A DNA stretch of 64,000 bases from Gallionellaceae bacterium (GTDB lineage: Bacteria; Pseudomonadota; Gammaproteobacteria; Burkholderiales; Thiobacillaceae): assembly GCA_028714875.1 (NCBI GenBank), contig JAQTLN010000008.1, positions 90,849 to 154,848 of the forward strand, written 5' to 3'. The notes beneath the pieces are model-generated. The model searched no databases, was not told the DNA's origin, and was given only the letters and a program-made list of their open reading frames with translations. Both the position numbers and the translations under genes were made by a program. Shown piece after piece: positions 39,135 to 49,203 of this stretch (its first letter is position 1; the number at the start of each line of letters is the position of its first letter).

Positions 39135-39800
39135 TTGGAAGCCCGACTAGGCCCGGTCCACGTTTACCGCGCGGCCATGAAACTGCCGGAACTGGCCAAG
39201 GGCGCCGGCGAGGTGGCCCGGCACCAGGCCGCCTGGGCGGTGGGCAGCACGTTGTTCTGGCGCGGCCGCTTCTGCGACGCGCTCACGTGGTTGCCCCCTT
39301 CCGCCGAGGGCCTGACCTGCCTGGGCTGGACCCTGGCTTTACAGGGCGAACGCGAGGCCGCCCTGGCCCTGCCGCATAACGCCATGCAGTACTTCTTTCT
39401 CGACGACCCGGAAGCCTGCCTGCGCTGGATAGACCCATCCGCCGAACCCGTCGCGATGGCGCGCGCCGAGTTGCTGCGCCATTGGGCACACAGCCGCCTT
39501 GGTGAGCGGCCGGACGAAGCCGCCGCCCAGGCCGCCCTCGCCACGCTGCGTCGCCTGGCGCCGTGCGAAGAAGCGCGCGGCACCGCCATCCATGCCGAAG
39601 CGGCCTTCAGCCGGCAACCGCTCTATGCCCTGCCGCATCTCGACCATGCCCTCGACCTGTTCGCCCGCTTCGGCCTGCACTACCTGGAAGCGCGCCTGCT
39701 GACCTGGAAAGCGCAGGCACTCGACGCCGCCGGCCAACTCGACGACGCCAGCCGTTTTCACAAGGCGGCGGCGGAAGCCCGACGCCATCAGGGCTGCTAG
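39135..39800 (+). CDS. Unrecognised helical protein downstream of selD
   Basis: 221 residues from a TTG at 39135; an ATG at 39177 would give 207 residues. Not recognised. The sequence is Ala/Leu/Arg-rich and looks all-helical, with repeats of the form CLGWTLALQGEREAALALP, HWAHSRLGERPDEAAAQAAL and WKAQALDAAGQLDDASRFHK that resemble tetratricopeptide helices. There is no signal sequence or membrane segment. It is probably read with selD. The stop codon TAG (39798-39800) lies in the CTAG border of the MITE at 39797-39962, so the original C-terminus may have been longer. Confidence 0.65.
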   Translation: MEARLGPVHVYRAAMKLPELAKGAGEVARHQAAWAVGSTLFWRGRFCDALTWLPPSAEGLTCLGWTLALQGEREAALALPHNAMQYFFLDDPEACLRWIDPSAEPVAMARAELLRHWAHSRLGERPDEAAAQAALATLRRLAPCEEARGTAIHAEAAFSRQPLYALPHLDHALDLFARFGLHYLEARLLTWKAQALDAAGQLDDASRFHKAAAEARRHQGC

Positions 39801-39962
39801 TGGTCTGCTTCCGATATGGCGTGACTGATGAAACGGATGGATTTTTTCGCGGGGCAAGGCGCGAGGAGGCGCCATAGCCCGGACTATGACAACGACGAGC
39901 AACGCCGCCACGCGGAAAAAGGCGCCGTTTCATGTTGCGCTATTTCGGAAGCAGACCACTAG
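39797..39962. mobile_element. MITE copy 2, 166 bp
   Basis: The same element as 36006-36171, same length and orientation, with a one-base difference near each end (ccgatatgg against ccgaaatgg; gctatttcgg against gctatgtcgg). It is followed directly by a decayed fragment of the TAGCGCCGGCATCC repeat. It takes up half of the 356-bp gap 39801-40156; the other half holds only the xth leader, with no clear signal beyond a GGAG ribosome site. Confidence 0.88.
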
Positions 39963-40156
39963 CGCCGGCATCCAGGCAGAGGCAATGAATCGTGGTTCGG
40001 TGGAAAAGTCCAAGTGCCATCAGCCTCGATTGGGTATGTTTACCGCCTAAGCCGAAAGAAGTCGCGCCATTTTTATGCAAGCAAGGCGTTTGATGCCCAG
40101 AGTTCACGGGGAGATCGGCGCGCTTTTCAACCCCCCGCTATTGGAGACATACCGCA

Positions 40157-40945
40157 ATGCCGCGTGTGATTACGCTGAACCTGAACGGAATTCGCTCCGC
40201 CTCCAGCAAAGGCGTTTTTGCCTGGCTGGCCGCACAGAATGCCGATGTCGTCTGTCTCCAGGAGCTCAAGGCGCAAGCGTCCGACCTTTCCCTGGAAATG
40301 CTCAATCCGCCCGGCTTCCATGGTTATTTCCATTACGCGGAAAAGAAGGGCTACAGCGGTGTCGGCATTTACTCGAAAAAACAACCCGATCAGGTCATCG
40401 AAGGCCTCGGCATCGCCGACATCGACGCGGAGGGCCGCTATATCGAGGCGGTCTATGGCGAGCTTTCCGTGGTTTCCCTCTACTTGCCCTCCGGTTCCTC
40501 CGGCGAGGAACGTCAGGCCGCCAAATTCGCCTTCATGGAACGCTTTCTGCCGCGCCTGGAAGCGCTGGCAAACAGCGGCCGTGAATTCATCCTGTGCGGT
40601 GACTGGAACATCGCCCACCGCGAAATCGACCTCAAGAACTGGAAGGGCAACCGCAAGAACTCCGGTTTTCTGCCGGAAGAGCGCGCCTGGATGAGTGACT
40701 TGTTCGAGCGCGTCGGCCTGGTCGACGTCTACCGCCGTCTCTACCCCGAGCACGAAGGCGAGGCCTACACCTGGTGGAGCAACCGGGGCCAGGCCTGGGC
40801 GAAAAATGTGGGCTGGAGAATCGATTACCAGATCGCGACCGCCGGGCTGGCGCGACAAGCCAAGTCCGCTTCCGTCTACAAGGAACAGCGCTTCAGTGAC
40901 CATGCCCCATTGATCGTGGATTACGACTGGAGTCCCAAGCCCTGA
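40157..40945 (+). CDS. xth: Exodeoxyribonuclease III
   Basis: 262 residues, the exonuclease-endonuclease-phosphatase fold. Signature motifs are CLQELKAQ (Glu36, metal), FILCGDWNIAHREIDL (Asp/Asn catalytic pair), GWRIDYQIAT and FSDHAPLIVDY (catalytic His). It cleaves at abasic sites and degrades 3' ends in base excision repair. It starts nine bases after a GGAG site, stands as a single gene after the MITE, and is 94 bases ahead of pyrE. Confidence 0.95.
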   Translation: MPRVITLNLNGIRSASSKGVFAWLAAQNADVVCLQELKAQASDLSLEMLNPPGFHGYFHYAEKKGYSGVGIYSKKQPDQVIEGLGIADIDAEGRYIEAVYGELSVVSLYLPSGSSGEERQAAKFAFMERFLPRLEALANSGREFILCGDWNIAHREIDLKNWKGNRKNSGFLPEERAWMSDLFERVGLVDVYRRLYPEHEGEAYTWWSNRGQAWAKNVGWRIDYQIATAGLARQAKSASVYKEQRFSDHAPLIVDYDWSPKP

Positions 40946-41039
40946 TTTTCTCGGACCATGAGCAGGCGGCGCGCCCGGCGCCTGGGCGGAATCCGTTAAG
41001 ATTCAGGCTGATAACGCGCATAGAACGAAGGTTATAGAC

Positions 41040-41684
41040 ATGCAGGATTTCAAAGGAGCGTTTCTCGACTTCGCGATTCGCCAACAGGTGTTGTTGTTCG
41101 GAGAATTCAAGACCAAGGCCGGGCGCATGAGTCCGTATTTCTTCAACGCCGGCCTGTTCAACGATGGCGTGTCGCTGAAACGACTCGGCGAGTTCTACGA
41201 GCAGGCCATCGCCGACTCCGGCATCGCCTTCGATGGTTTGTTCGGGCCGGCTTACAAGGGCATTCCGCTGGCGGCGTCCGTGGCCATCGCCTTTGCCGCC
41301 ACGGGCCGCAATCTGCCCTACAGCTACAACCGCAAGGAAGCGAAGGACCACGGCGAGGGGGGAAATATCGTAGGGGCCAAGCTGTCTGGCCGCATCCTGA
41401 TCGTCGACGATGTAATTTCCGCCGGCACCTCCGTACGCGAGTCGGTGGAACTGATCCGCGCGGCGGGCGCCACGCCATGCGGCGTGGCCATCGCGCTGGA
41501 TCGCATGGAACGCGGCCAGGGCAGTCTGTCGGCGGTGCAGGAAGTGAGTCGCGATTACGGCTTGCCGGTGCTGCACATCGTCAATCTGAACGATCTCTGC
41601 AACTACCTGACCGGCCAGCCGGAATGGAGTGATACCCTCGCGGCGATCGAACGTTATCGCGGCCAATACGGCGTTGGCGAGTGA
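41040..41684 (+). CDS. pyrE: Orotate phosphoribosyltransferase
   Basis: 214 residues. The PRPP motif ILIVDDVISAGTSVRES and the family segments GEFKTKAGRMSPYFFNAGLF, GPAYKGIPLAASVA and YSYNRKEAKDHGEGGNIVG are diagnostic. It turns orotate into orotidine monophosphate. It is separate from the other pyr genes at 13.9-17.6 kb, as usual in proteobacteria. A GAAGG ribosome site lies upstream. The following DUF4124 gene is on the same strand. Confidence 0.96.
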   Translation: MQDFKGAFLDFAIRQQVLLFGEFKTKAGRMSPYFFNAGLFNDGVSLKRLGEFYEQAIADSGIAFDGLFGPAYKGIPLAASVAIAFAATGRNLPYSYNRKEAKDHGEGGNIVGAKLSGRILIVDDVISAGTSVRESVELIRAAGATPCGVAIALDRMERGQGSLSAVQEVSRDYGLPVLHIVNLNDLCNYLTGQPEWSDTLAAIERYRGQYGVGE

Positions 41685-41817
41685 CGAAAAACCGGGAGAG
41701 GATGCCGGAATTTCAACGGATACAACCGGGAGAGGGTTGTCCAATATGTTGAAAACAAAAGAACTAATACTGGCCCATGGCTTGCTGAGGAGGGTGGAGC
41801 CCTTCTTCGTGAACCCC

Positions 41818-42435
41818 ATGCGCGCCTTCGTCTGCCTCCTTCTTATTTTCGCCGCCAGCCCGGCCCTGGCCACCACCTACCGTTGGGTGGATGCCAAGGG
41901 AAAAGTACATTACGGCGATGTCATGCCCAACCAGCAATCCGGCCTGGGCCATCAGGAACTGGACAAGCAGGGACGCGTGATACGGGAGACGCAACGCACT
42001 CTGCTTACTCCCGAGGAGCGCCAGCGCCGCGCCGAGGAAACCGCCGCCCAGGAAGAACATCTGCGCCGGGTGGCGGATCAACAGCGCCGCGACCGCGCTC
42101 TGCTGGCGACTTATACCGATGAGAGCGAAATCGATCTGGCGCGGGATCGCGCCCTGGAACTGGAAAAACTGACCCTGAGCGGCCTGCAATCACGTCTGAA
42201 CAGTAGCGCGGCCAAGCTGTCCTACGCCAATGGTCAATTGGCGCGATTCCGCGCGGCGCGCGTGGCGGAGCCGGCCAACGTCCTGCAGATGCGCGACGAG
42301 GCGCAGGCGGAATTGGCGCATGGGGGCGAGGCCATACGGCAGCGCGAAAAAATCATGAACGAGTTGAAACAACGCTTCGAGGCGGAAAAGACGCGATTCC
42401 AGGAGTTGATGGAATTGAAGGCGATGACCAGGTAG
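41818..42435 (+). CDS. DUF4124-domain periplasmic protein with coiled coil
   Basis: 205 residues from the ATG at 41818, chosen because it begins a clear signal peptide (MRAFVCLLLIFAASPALA). An ATG at 41746 has a better ribosome site (GAGAGG) but would add 24 residues before the signal. After cleavage comes the DUF4124 motif TYRWVDAKGKVHYGDVMP, followed by a long charged coiled coil (about 60-205). Such proteins are common in beta- and gammaproteobacteria and have no assigned role. The stop TAG (42433-42435) is supplied by a GTAGGTCGG repeat. Confidence 0.72.
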   Translation: MRAFVCLLLIFAASPALATTYRWVDAKGKVHYGDVMPNQQSGLGHQELDKQGRVIRETQRTLLTPEERQRRAEETAAQEEHLRRVADQQRRDRALLATYTDESEIDLARDRALELEKLTLSGLQSRLNSSAAKLSYANGQLARFRAARVAEPANVLQMRDEAQAELAHGGEAIRQREKIMNELKQRFEAEKTRFQELMELKAMTR

Positions 42436-42520
42436 GTCGGAACGCGGAGCGGTTCCGACGGATTCATGCGGAGTCCGACAGATTAAGGCGGATCGCCCGC
42501 CGGGCATCCGCCCTACGCGG
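42432..42520. repeat. Two adjacent repeat hairpins between convergent genes
   Basis: The first is GTCGGAAC-GCGGAGC-GGTTCCGAC (42436-42459), part of the GTAGGTCGG family. The second is GGCGGAT, a short loop (CGCCCGCCGGGC), ATCCGCC (42488-42513). They lie between the DUF4124 gene and the end of gatB and could halt transcription from both sides. Confidence 0.65.
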
Positions 42521-43975
42521 TTATCCCGCGCCAAGTTTCTTCTTCAGCAGTTCGTTGACCTGGGCCGGATTGGCCTTGCCTTTGGAAGCCTTCATCACCT
42601 GGCCGACCAGGGCGTTGAAGGCTTTTTCCTTGCCGGAACGGAATTCCTCGACCGACTTGGCGTTGGCTGCCAGCACGTCGTCGATGATCAACTCGATGGC
42701 GCCGGCGTCTGAGACCTGTTTCAGGCCTTTAGCCTCGATGATCTGATCGGCGTCCATGCCTTCGCCTTTCCACAGCGCATCGAAAATTTCTTTCGCGATC
42801 TTGCCGTTGATGGTTCCGTCCGCAACTCGTCTCACCACACCCGCCGCTTGTCCTGGCGTAACGAGGCATTGGTCTGGGCTGTTGGCCATCTGATTGAGAT
42901 AAGCGGCAAGTCCGCCAGTGACCCAATTGGCGCAAGCCTTGGCTTGGCTCTCGCCGGCGGAAGCGAGCATTTCCTCGAAATAATCCGCTGTCCATTTGCC
43001 GCTGGTGAGTACCGAAGCGTCATACGCCGACAGCCCGAGATCAGCCTGATACCGCGCCTGTTTCTGTTGCGGCAGTTCCGGCAGAGTGGCGCGCACCTGT
43101 TCAATCCAGTCTTCCTCCAGCTTCACCGGCAGCAGATCGGGATCGGGGAAGTAGCGGTAATCGTGGGCGTCTTCCTTGGTCCGCATGACGCGGGTTTCAC
43201 CCGTGTCCGGGTCGAACAGCACGGTGGCCTGCTGAATCTGGTGGCCGTCCTCAATCTGCTCGATCTGCCAGCGCACTTCGTAATTGATCGCCTGTTCCAG
43301 GAACTTGAATGAGTTGAGGTTCTTGATCTCGCGCCGGGTGCCGTACTCGGCCTGGCCCAGCGGCCGCACCGAGACGTTGGCGTCGACCCGGAAGCTGCCT
43401 TCCTGCATGTTGCCGTCGCAGATGCCGATCCAGGTCACCAGAGTGTGCAGCGCCTTGGCGTAGGCCACCGCTTCCTTGGCGGAACGCATGTCCGGCTCCG
43501 ATACGATTTCCAGCAGGGGCGTGCCGGCGCGGTTGAGGTCGATGCCGGTCATCCCGTGGAAGTCTTCATGCAGCGACTTCCCGGCGTCTTCTTCCAGGTG
43601 CGCGCGGGTGATGCGGACGGTTTTTGCCACCGCCTTGTCGCCCTCCCCGACTTGCACCGTCAGTTCACCGGCCTCGACGATGGGCAGGGTGAACTGGCTA
43701 ATCTGGTAGCCCTTGGGTAGATCGGGATAGAAGTAATTCTTGCGGTCGAAAATATTGGTGCGATTCAGCTTGGCGCCGATCGCCAGCCCGAACTTGATCG
43801 CCCGCTCCACCGCGCCCTTGTTCAATACCGGCAGCACGCCAGGCAGGGCGAGATCCACCTGGCAGGCTTGCCGATTGGGCTCGGCGCCGAAAGCGGTGCT
43901 GGCGCCGGAGAAGATTTTGGTCTTGGTGGAGAGCTGGGAATGCACTTCCAGCCCGATGACGGTTTCCCATTGCAT
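42521..43975 (-). CDS. gatB: Aspartyl/glutamyl-tRNA amidotransferase subunit B
   Basis: 484 residues from the ATG at 43975 ([20 protein letters not shown]). It has the kinase-like domain with [30 protein letters not shown] and [16 protein letters not shown], followed by the helical GatB/YqeY tail ending LKKKLGAG. GatB phosphorylates mischarged Glu-tRNA(Gln) or Asp-tRNA(Asn), and GatA supplies the ammonia. It is separated from gatA by a Uma2-family gene whose stop lies five bases upstream. The long in-frame extension upstream of 43975 is antisense to that gene's other frames and is not coding. Confidence 0.95.
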   Translation of the reverse strand: MQWETVIGLEVHSQLSTKTKIFSGASTAFGAEPNRQACQVDLALPGVLPVLNKGAVERAIKFGLAIGAKLNRTNIFDRKNYFYPDLPKGYQISQFTLPIVEAGELTVQVGEGDKAVAKTVRITRAHLEEDAGKSLHEDFHGMTGIDLNRAGTPLLEIVSEPDMRSAKEAVAYAKALHTLVTWIGICDGNMQEGSFRVDANVSVRPLGQAEYGTRREIKNLNSFKFLEQAINYEVRWQIEQIEDGHQIQQATVLFDPDTGETRVMRTKEDAHDYRYFPDPDLLPVKLEEDWIEQVRATLPELPQQKQARYQADLGLSAYDASVLTSGKWTADYFEEMLASAGESQAKACANWVTGGLAAYLNQMANSPDQCLVTPGQAAGVVRRVADGTINGKIAKEIFDALWKGEGMDADQIIEAKGLKQVSDAGAIELIIDDVLAANAKSVEEFRSGKEKAFNALVGQVMKASKGKANPAQVNELLKKKLGAG

Positions 43976-43980
43976 GGCTT

Positions 43981-44604
43981 TTATCCGTAACTGGGGATGT
44001 CCTGGCGTGCCTCGATCTGCAATGGCCAGCCGAACAGGTCGTGAAAAGTAAGGGAGAAGCCGGGCGCGACGCGCAGGGTCAACGCATCTTCCGCCAGCAA
44101 CACCTCGGATTCGGGATAGCGCCCGTCCGCGTCCAGGCTGTAGAGCTCGGCGAAACGGTAGGCCGGGTCGATCAGCAGGTATTGCGGCACGCCGGCGGCC
44201 TCGTAAAGGCGGCGCTTGTGCTTGCGGTCCTTGGCGGCGGTGCTGGGCGAGAGCACTTCCACCACCAGGTCGGGCGCGCCGCGCACGCGGCCATTCACCA
44301 CGATGGCTGGATCGCACACGACGATCAGGTCGGGTTGCACCACGGTGATGTCGGAGAGGATGACGTCGAGTGGTGCGAACAGAATGTCGCAGGGCGGCTC
44401 GCCCCCGCCGTCAGATTTCAGGCGCTCGCGTTGGTGAAGCTCCAGCTCGACATGCAGTGCCGCCACGATCTTCTGGTGATCGTAGCCGGGCGCGTTCATC
44501 TCGAAGGGCACGCCGTCAATCAACTCATAACGCGGGCCGTCCTCCGGCCAGGTCAGATATTGCGCGACGGTGTAACGCTCGTCCTTTTTCAGCGCGAAGC
44601 CCAT
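43981..44604 (-). CDS. Uma2-family (DUF820) putative endonuclease
   Basis: 207 residues with a strong AAGGAGG ribosome site. The restriction-endonuclease-like fold of Uma2/DUF820 is recognised by [31 protein letters not shown] and [22 protein letters not shown], giving the PD-(D/E)xK-type acidic and Lys residues, followed by [14 protein letters not shown]. These proteins multiply in cyanobacteria and many environmental bacteria; their natural substrate is unknown. It sits precisely between gatA (12 bases) and gatB (5 bases), so it is read within the amidotransferase operon. Confidence 0.87.
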   Translation of the reverse strand: MGFALKKDERYTVAQYLTWPEDGPRYELIDGVPFEMNAPGYDHQKIVAALHVELELHQRERLKSDGGGEPPCDILFAPLDVILSDITVVQPDLIVVCDPAIVVNGRVRGAPDLVVEVLSPSTAAKDRKHKRRLYEAAGVPQYLLIDPAYRFAELYSLDADGRYPESEVLLAEDALTLRVAPGFSLTFHDLFGWPLQIEARQDIPSYG

Positions 44605-44616
44605 GATCGCCTCCTT

Positions 44617-46065
44617 TCAGAGCGCCGGCGCCCGCGTGTGCCAGTCGCTGGCCAGCTGGTACTGGTGCGCGACGCCCAGCATGCGCGCCTCGGCGAAATA
44701 GTCGCCGATGAGTTGCAGGCCGATCGGCAGGCCCTGGGCGTCGAAGCCGCAGGGCAGCGACATGCCGGGCAGGCCGGCGAGGTTGACGGCGATGGTGTAG
44801 ATGTCGGAGAGGTACATCTCGACCGGGTCGGCGGTCTTCTCACCCAGCTTGAAGGCGGTGGTGGGCGCGGTGGGGCCGAGGATGACGTCGCATTGCTTGA
44901 ACGCTTCGACGAAGTCCTGGGCGATCAGACGGCGCAGCTTCTGCGCTTGCAGGTAGTAGGCGTCGTAATAGCCGTGCGAGAGCACATAGGCGCCAATCAT
45001 GATGCGCCGCTTGACCTCGGGCCCGAAGCCTTCGGCGCGGGTCTTCTCGTACATGTCGGTGAGGTCGCGGTACTCGGGGGTGCGGTAGCCGTAGCGCACG
45101 CCGTCGAAACGCGACAGGTTGCTGGAGGCTTCCGCCGGCGCCAGGACGTAATAAGCGGCGACCGAGAGGTTGGAATTGGGCAGGCCCACTTCCACGGTTT
45201 GCGCGCCCAGCTTCTTCAATTGGTTGATCGCCTCCTCGACCGCGCGGGCGGTGTCGCCGGTCAGGCCGGCGCCGAAGAATTCGCGCGGCAGGCCGATCCG
45301 CAGGCCGGCCAAAGGCTGATTCAGGTCGCGCGCGTAATCTTCTTTCTCGCGTTCCAGGCTGGTGGAATCGCGCGGGTCGAAGCCGGCCATGACGTTGAGC
45401 AGCAGGGCGCAATCCTCGGCGGTCTGGGCCATCGGACCGGCCTGATCGAGACTGGAGGCGAAGGCGATCATGCCGTAGCGCGACACCACGCCGTAGGTGG
45501 GCTTGAGTCCGGTGATGCCGGTCAATGCCGCCGGTTGCCGGATCGAGCCGCCGGTATCGGTGCCGGTCGCCGCCGGCGCGAGGCGCCCCGCCACCGCCGC
45601 CGCGCTGCCGCCGGAAGAACCGCCGGGCACCCGGTCGGTATCCCAGGGGTTGCGCACCGGGCCGTAATAACTGGTTTCGTTGGACGAGCCCATGGCGAAC
45701 TCGTCCATATTGGTCTTGCCCAGACAGGGCATGCCGGCCGCCTTGAATTGCTCAATGACGTGGGCGTCATAGGGCGAAACGAAGTTGGACAGCATCTTCG
45801 AACCGCAGGTGGTCAGCCAGCCTTCGGCGCAGAAGATGTCCTTGTGCGCGATCGGCACGCCGGTCAGCGGCCCCGCGTTACCGGAAGCCCGGCGCGCGTC
45901 GGCGGCGGCGGCATCAAGCAGCGTCTTCTCGGCATCGACCGTGACGAAGGCGTTGAGCGCGGGATTCAGGCGCTCGATGCGCGCCAGGTAGTCCTGGCTG
46001 AGTTCGACGCTGGAAGTTTTGCCTTCGGCAAGGAGGGCGGCGAGGGATTTGATCGTGTCGGTCAT
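44617..46065 (-). CDS. gatA: Aspartyl/glutamyl-tRNA amidotransferase subunit A
   Basis: 482 residues, amidase signature family. The catalytic Lys75 ([10 protein letters not shown]), cis-Ser150 and nucleophile Ser174 are at standard spacing within [15 protein letters not shown] and [13 protein letters not shown]. It releases ammonia from glutamine and passes it to GatB for transamidation of mischarged tRNA. It is preceded by gatC with a 114-bp gap holding a palindromic repeat (46095-46129), and followed by the Uma2-family gene. Confidence 0.96.
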   Translation of the reverse strand: MTDTIKSLAALLAEGKTSSVELSQDYLARIERLNPALNAFVTVDAEKTLLDAAAADARRASGNAGPLTGVPIAHKDIFCAEGWLTTCGSKMLSNFVSPYDAHVIEQFKAAGMPCLGKTNMDEFAMGSSNETSYYGPVRNPWDTDRVPGGSSGGSAAAVAGRLAPAATGTDTGGSIRQPAALTGITGLKPTYGVVSRYGMIAFASSLDQAGPMAQTAEDCALLLNVMAGFDPRDSTSLEREKEDYARDLNQPLAGLRIGLPREFFGAGLTGDTARAVEEAINQLKKLGAQTVEVGLPNSNLSVAAYYVLAPAEASSNLSRFDGVRYGYRTPEYRDLTDMYEKTRAEGFGPEVKRRIMIGAYVLSHGYYDAYYLQAQKLRRLIAQDFVEAFKQCDVILGPTAPTTAFKLGEKTADPVEMYLSDIYTIAVNLAGLPGMSLPCGFDAQGLPIGLQLIGDYFAEARMLGVAHQYQLASDWHTRAPAL

Positions 46066-46094
46066 GTGAGTGTTACTGTGAAATAACCAGGAAC

Positions 46095-46129
46095 GTAGGA
46101 TGTGGTGAGCAGAGCGAACCGCATCCTAC
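46095..46129. repeat. GTAGGATGTGGTGAGC-family repeat between gatC and gatA
   Basis: GTAGGATG...GAACCGCATCCTAC, a short copy of the repeat at 344-413. Confidence 0.75.
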
Positions 46130-46179
46130 GTGGTTGATTTCATTGGCGGGGTGGCTGTTCCAGGCATGAGGCATGCCGC

Positions 46180-46467
46180 CTACTCGATTACTTTCGGCAC
46201 CAGATACAGCCCGTTCTCGACCTGCGGCGCCACGGCCTGGAAGGCCGCGCGGCGATCCGGTTCGGAGATTTCGTCGGCGCGCAGACGCTGCGATAGATCC
46301 TGGGCATGCGACATGGGGGCGACGCCCAGAGTATCGACGGCCTGCATTTCCTCGATCAGTCCGAAAATGCCGTTGAGTTGCGCCTGATACCCGGCGGCCT
46401 CGGCTTCATCCACCCGAATGCGCGCCAGATGGGCGATGCGTTGAACGTCTTGTAGTGAAAGAGACAT
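46180..46467 (-). CDS. gatC: Aspartyl/glutamyl-tRNA amidotransferase subunit C
   Basis: 95 residues from the ATG at 46467 ([17 protein letters not shown]), the normal GatC length. Family segments are [14 protein letters not shown] and the ending [17 protein letters not shown]. GatC is the belt that holds GatA and GatB together. It starts the gatC-gatA-uma2-gatB run and diverges from mreB, the common betaproteobacterial arrangement. Confidence 0.94.
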   Translation of the reverse strand: MSLSLQDVQRIAHLARIRVDEAEAAGYQAQLNGIFGLIEEMQAVDTLGVAPMSHAQDLSQRLRADEISEPDRRAAFQAVAPQVENGLYLVPKVIE

Positions 46468-46491
46468 GGTTACCAAGGCCTTATTGCATAA

Positions 46492-47583
<1,092 letters not shown>

Positions 47584-47604
47584 CCTCCGTGAAGCGACAG
47601 GCGT

Positions 47605-47631
47605 GAGGCGCGGGCTTAAGCACCGCGCCTC
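47605..47631. other. Hairpin between mreB and mreC
   Basis: Perfect 9-bp stem GAGGCGCGG / CCGCGCCTC with a 9-base loop, and no T run after it. It may stabilise the mreB end of the transcript or weaken read-through into mreC; the role is inference. Confidence 0.5.
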
Positions 47632-47670
47632 CCTCGCCTCGCGCCCCATGCCACAAGCCTGACCCGGCAC

Positions 47671-48558
47671 ATGCCCCACACACCACAGGCGCCCCTGTTC
47701 GTCCGGGAAATGGGGTTGCCCTCCCGGTTTGCCCTGTACGTGCTGGTCTGCCTGCTGCTGCTGGCGCTGGATGCGCGTTATTCGGCCCTGGCCTGGTTGC
47801 GTGGCGGACTCAACGCGGCGCTGCATCCGATGCAGCGGGTGCTGGCCGCGCCCTGGGAATGGAGCCAGGACGTGGCCGGCTTCTTCATTACCCACGGCGA
47901 ACTCAAGCGCGATAACGATCATTTGCGCGAGGAGCGCGATCACATGCGCATTACCCAGCAGGATCGCCAGACGCTGCTGGCGGAGAACAACAATCTGCGC
48001 CAGTTGCTGGCATTGCCGGCGCGGCCCGATACGGCGCCGCGCGTGGCGGAAATCGTGCAGACCGTGCCCAGCCCGTTCGCGCGCAAGGTGATCATCAACC
48101 GCGGCCAGGTACATGGCCTCGCGGCCGGCTGGCCGGTGGTCGATGCCGCCGGCCTGGTGGGTCAGGTGACGCGCAGTTATCCCCTGACCTCCGAAGTGAC
48201 GCTACTGACCGACCGCGACCAGGGCGCGCCGGTACAGAATCTGCGCAACGGCCTGCGCCTGATCGTTTCCGGCACCGGCTCGGACAAGTGGTTGGAAGTG
48301 CGCTTCCTGGACATGCACGCCGACATCAAGGAAGGCGATCTGCTGTACACCTCGGGCATCGACGGCACCTATCCCGCCGGCATTCCGGTGGCGCAGGTGG
48401 TCAAGACCGAACCGCCACGCAATACCCCGTTCGCGCGCGCCTATTGCCGCCCGCTCGGGGGCGTCGGTCGCTATCGCCATGTGGCGGTCCTGAAACCCCT
48501 GGAACAGGCGCCCACGCCGGCGCCGGCGCCGGCGCCAGCGCCAGCGCCCAAACCATGA
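47671..48558 (+). CDS. mreC: Rod shape-determining protein MreC
   Basis: 295 residues. One N-terminal membrane helix (about 20-38), a coiled coil (about 65-105) and the two beta-barrel domains of MreC (RKVIINRGQVHGLAAGWPVVD, VRFLDMHADIKEGDLLYTSG). MreC links MreB and MreD to PBP2 in the periplasm. The tail is a run of Pro-Ala dipeptides (APAPAPAPAPKP), encoded by a hexanucleotide repeat at about 48512-48548. The stop overlaps the mreD start by four bases. Confidence 0.95.
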   Translation: MPHTPQAPLFVREMGLPSRFALYVLVCLLLLALDARYSALAWLRGGLNAALHPMQRVLAAPWEWSQDVAGFFITHGELKRDNDHLREERDHMRITQQDRQTLLAENNNLRQLLALPARPDTAPRVAEIVQTVPSPFARKVIINRGQVHGLAAGWPVVDAAGLVGQVTRSYPLTSEVTLLTDRDQGAPVQNLRNGLRLIVSGTGSDKWLEVRFLDMHADIKEGDLLYTSGIDGTYPAGIPVAQVVKTEPPRNTPFARAYCRPLGGVGRYRHVAVLKPLEQAPTPAPAPAPAPAPKP

Positions 48559-49115
48559 TTTCACGCCCACCCATCATGAATGGCGCCCGCCCCCTGTTGC
48601 CGCAGGGCTCGGAGCTGGCCGCGCCACCCAACCGCGCCAAGGTCATGGTCACCCTGTTCACGGCGCTCTGCATCACCCTGTTGCCGTGGGCGGACGGCCT
48701 GCGCTGGCTGTTGCCCGATCTCACGCTGATGGTGCTGCTTTACTGGTGCATCCATGCGCCGCGCCTGGTCGGACTCGGGATCGCCTTCGCGCTCGGCCTG
48801 GTCACCGATGTGACCCACGGCCTGCTGCTGGGCCTGGATGCCCTGGCCTATTGCGGCGCCGCCTTTGTGACCTTGTCGCTGCAAAAGCGCCTGGAGGGTT
48901 TCGATGCGCCGCGCCAGACTCTGCAACTGGCGCTGCTGCTGCTCGGCAAGGAGGCGCTGGTCTTGACCCTGGGCCTGGCATTCGGCCGTGGCGAGGCGGA
49001 TTGGCGCTATCTCTCCGCCGGCCTGGTGGCCATCCTGCTGTGGTGGCCGCTGGCCATGCTGCTGGACCGTATCAGCGGCCGCCCGGCCCTGCCCGACAAG
49101 GCGGCCGTGGAATGA
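48555..49115 (+). CDS. mreD: Rod shape-determining protein MreD
   Basis: 186 residues with five or so membrane segments (LFTALCITLLPWADGL, LLPDLTLMVLLYWCIH, VGLGIAFALGLVTDVT, LALLLLGKEALVLTLGLAF, AGLVAILLWWPLAMLL). This matches the MreD layout; the first 20 residues are cytoplasmic. An alternative ATG lies at 48576. It is coupled to mreC by an ATGA overlap. A palindromic repeat lies between it and mrdA. Confidence 0.92.
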   Translation: MISRPPIMNGARPLLPQGSELAAPPNRAKVMVTLFTALCITLLPWADGLRWLLPDLTLMVLLYWCIHAPRLVGLGIAFALGLVTDVTHGLLLGLDALAYCGAAFVTLSLQKRLEGFDAPRQTLQLALLLLGKEALVLTLGLAFGRGEADWRYLSAGLVAILLWWPLAMLLDRISGRPALPDKAAVE

Positions 49116-49142
49116 AACCTTGTTCCCCGCCGCGACCGCCAT

Positions 49143-49198
49143 GTAGCGTGCGCCGTGCGCACGATTCAACGCCGATTCGTGCGCACGGCGCACGCTAC
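49143..49198. repeat. Palindromic repeat, GTAGCGTGCGCC family, abutting mrdA start
   Basis: GTAGCGTGCGCCGTGCGCAC at the left and GTGCGCACGGCGCACGCTAC at the right with a 16-base loop. It is the same family as the copy at the priA start, and ends five bases before the mrdA GTG. Confidence 0.9.
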
Positions 49199-49203
49199 CG
49201 CCT

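Noticed and set aside
44041..46086. A 681-codon plus-strand frame opposite gatA and the Uma2 gene
   Set aside because: It spans two genes on the other strand that both have complete catalytic motifs.
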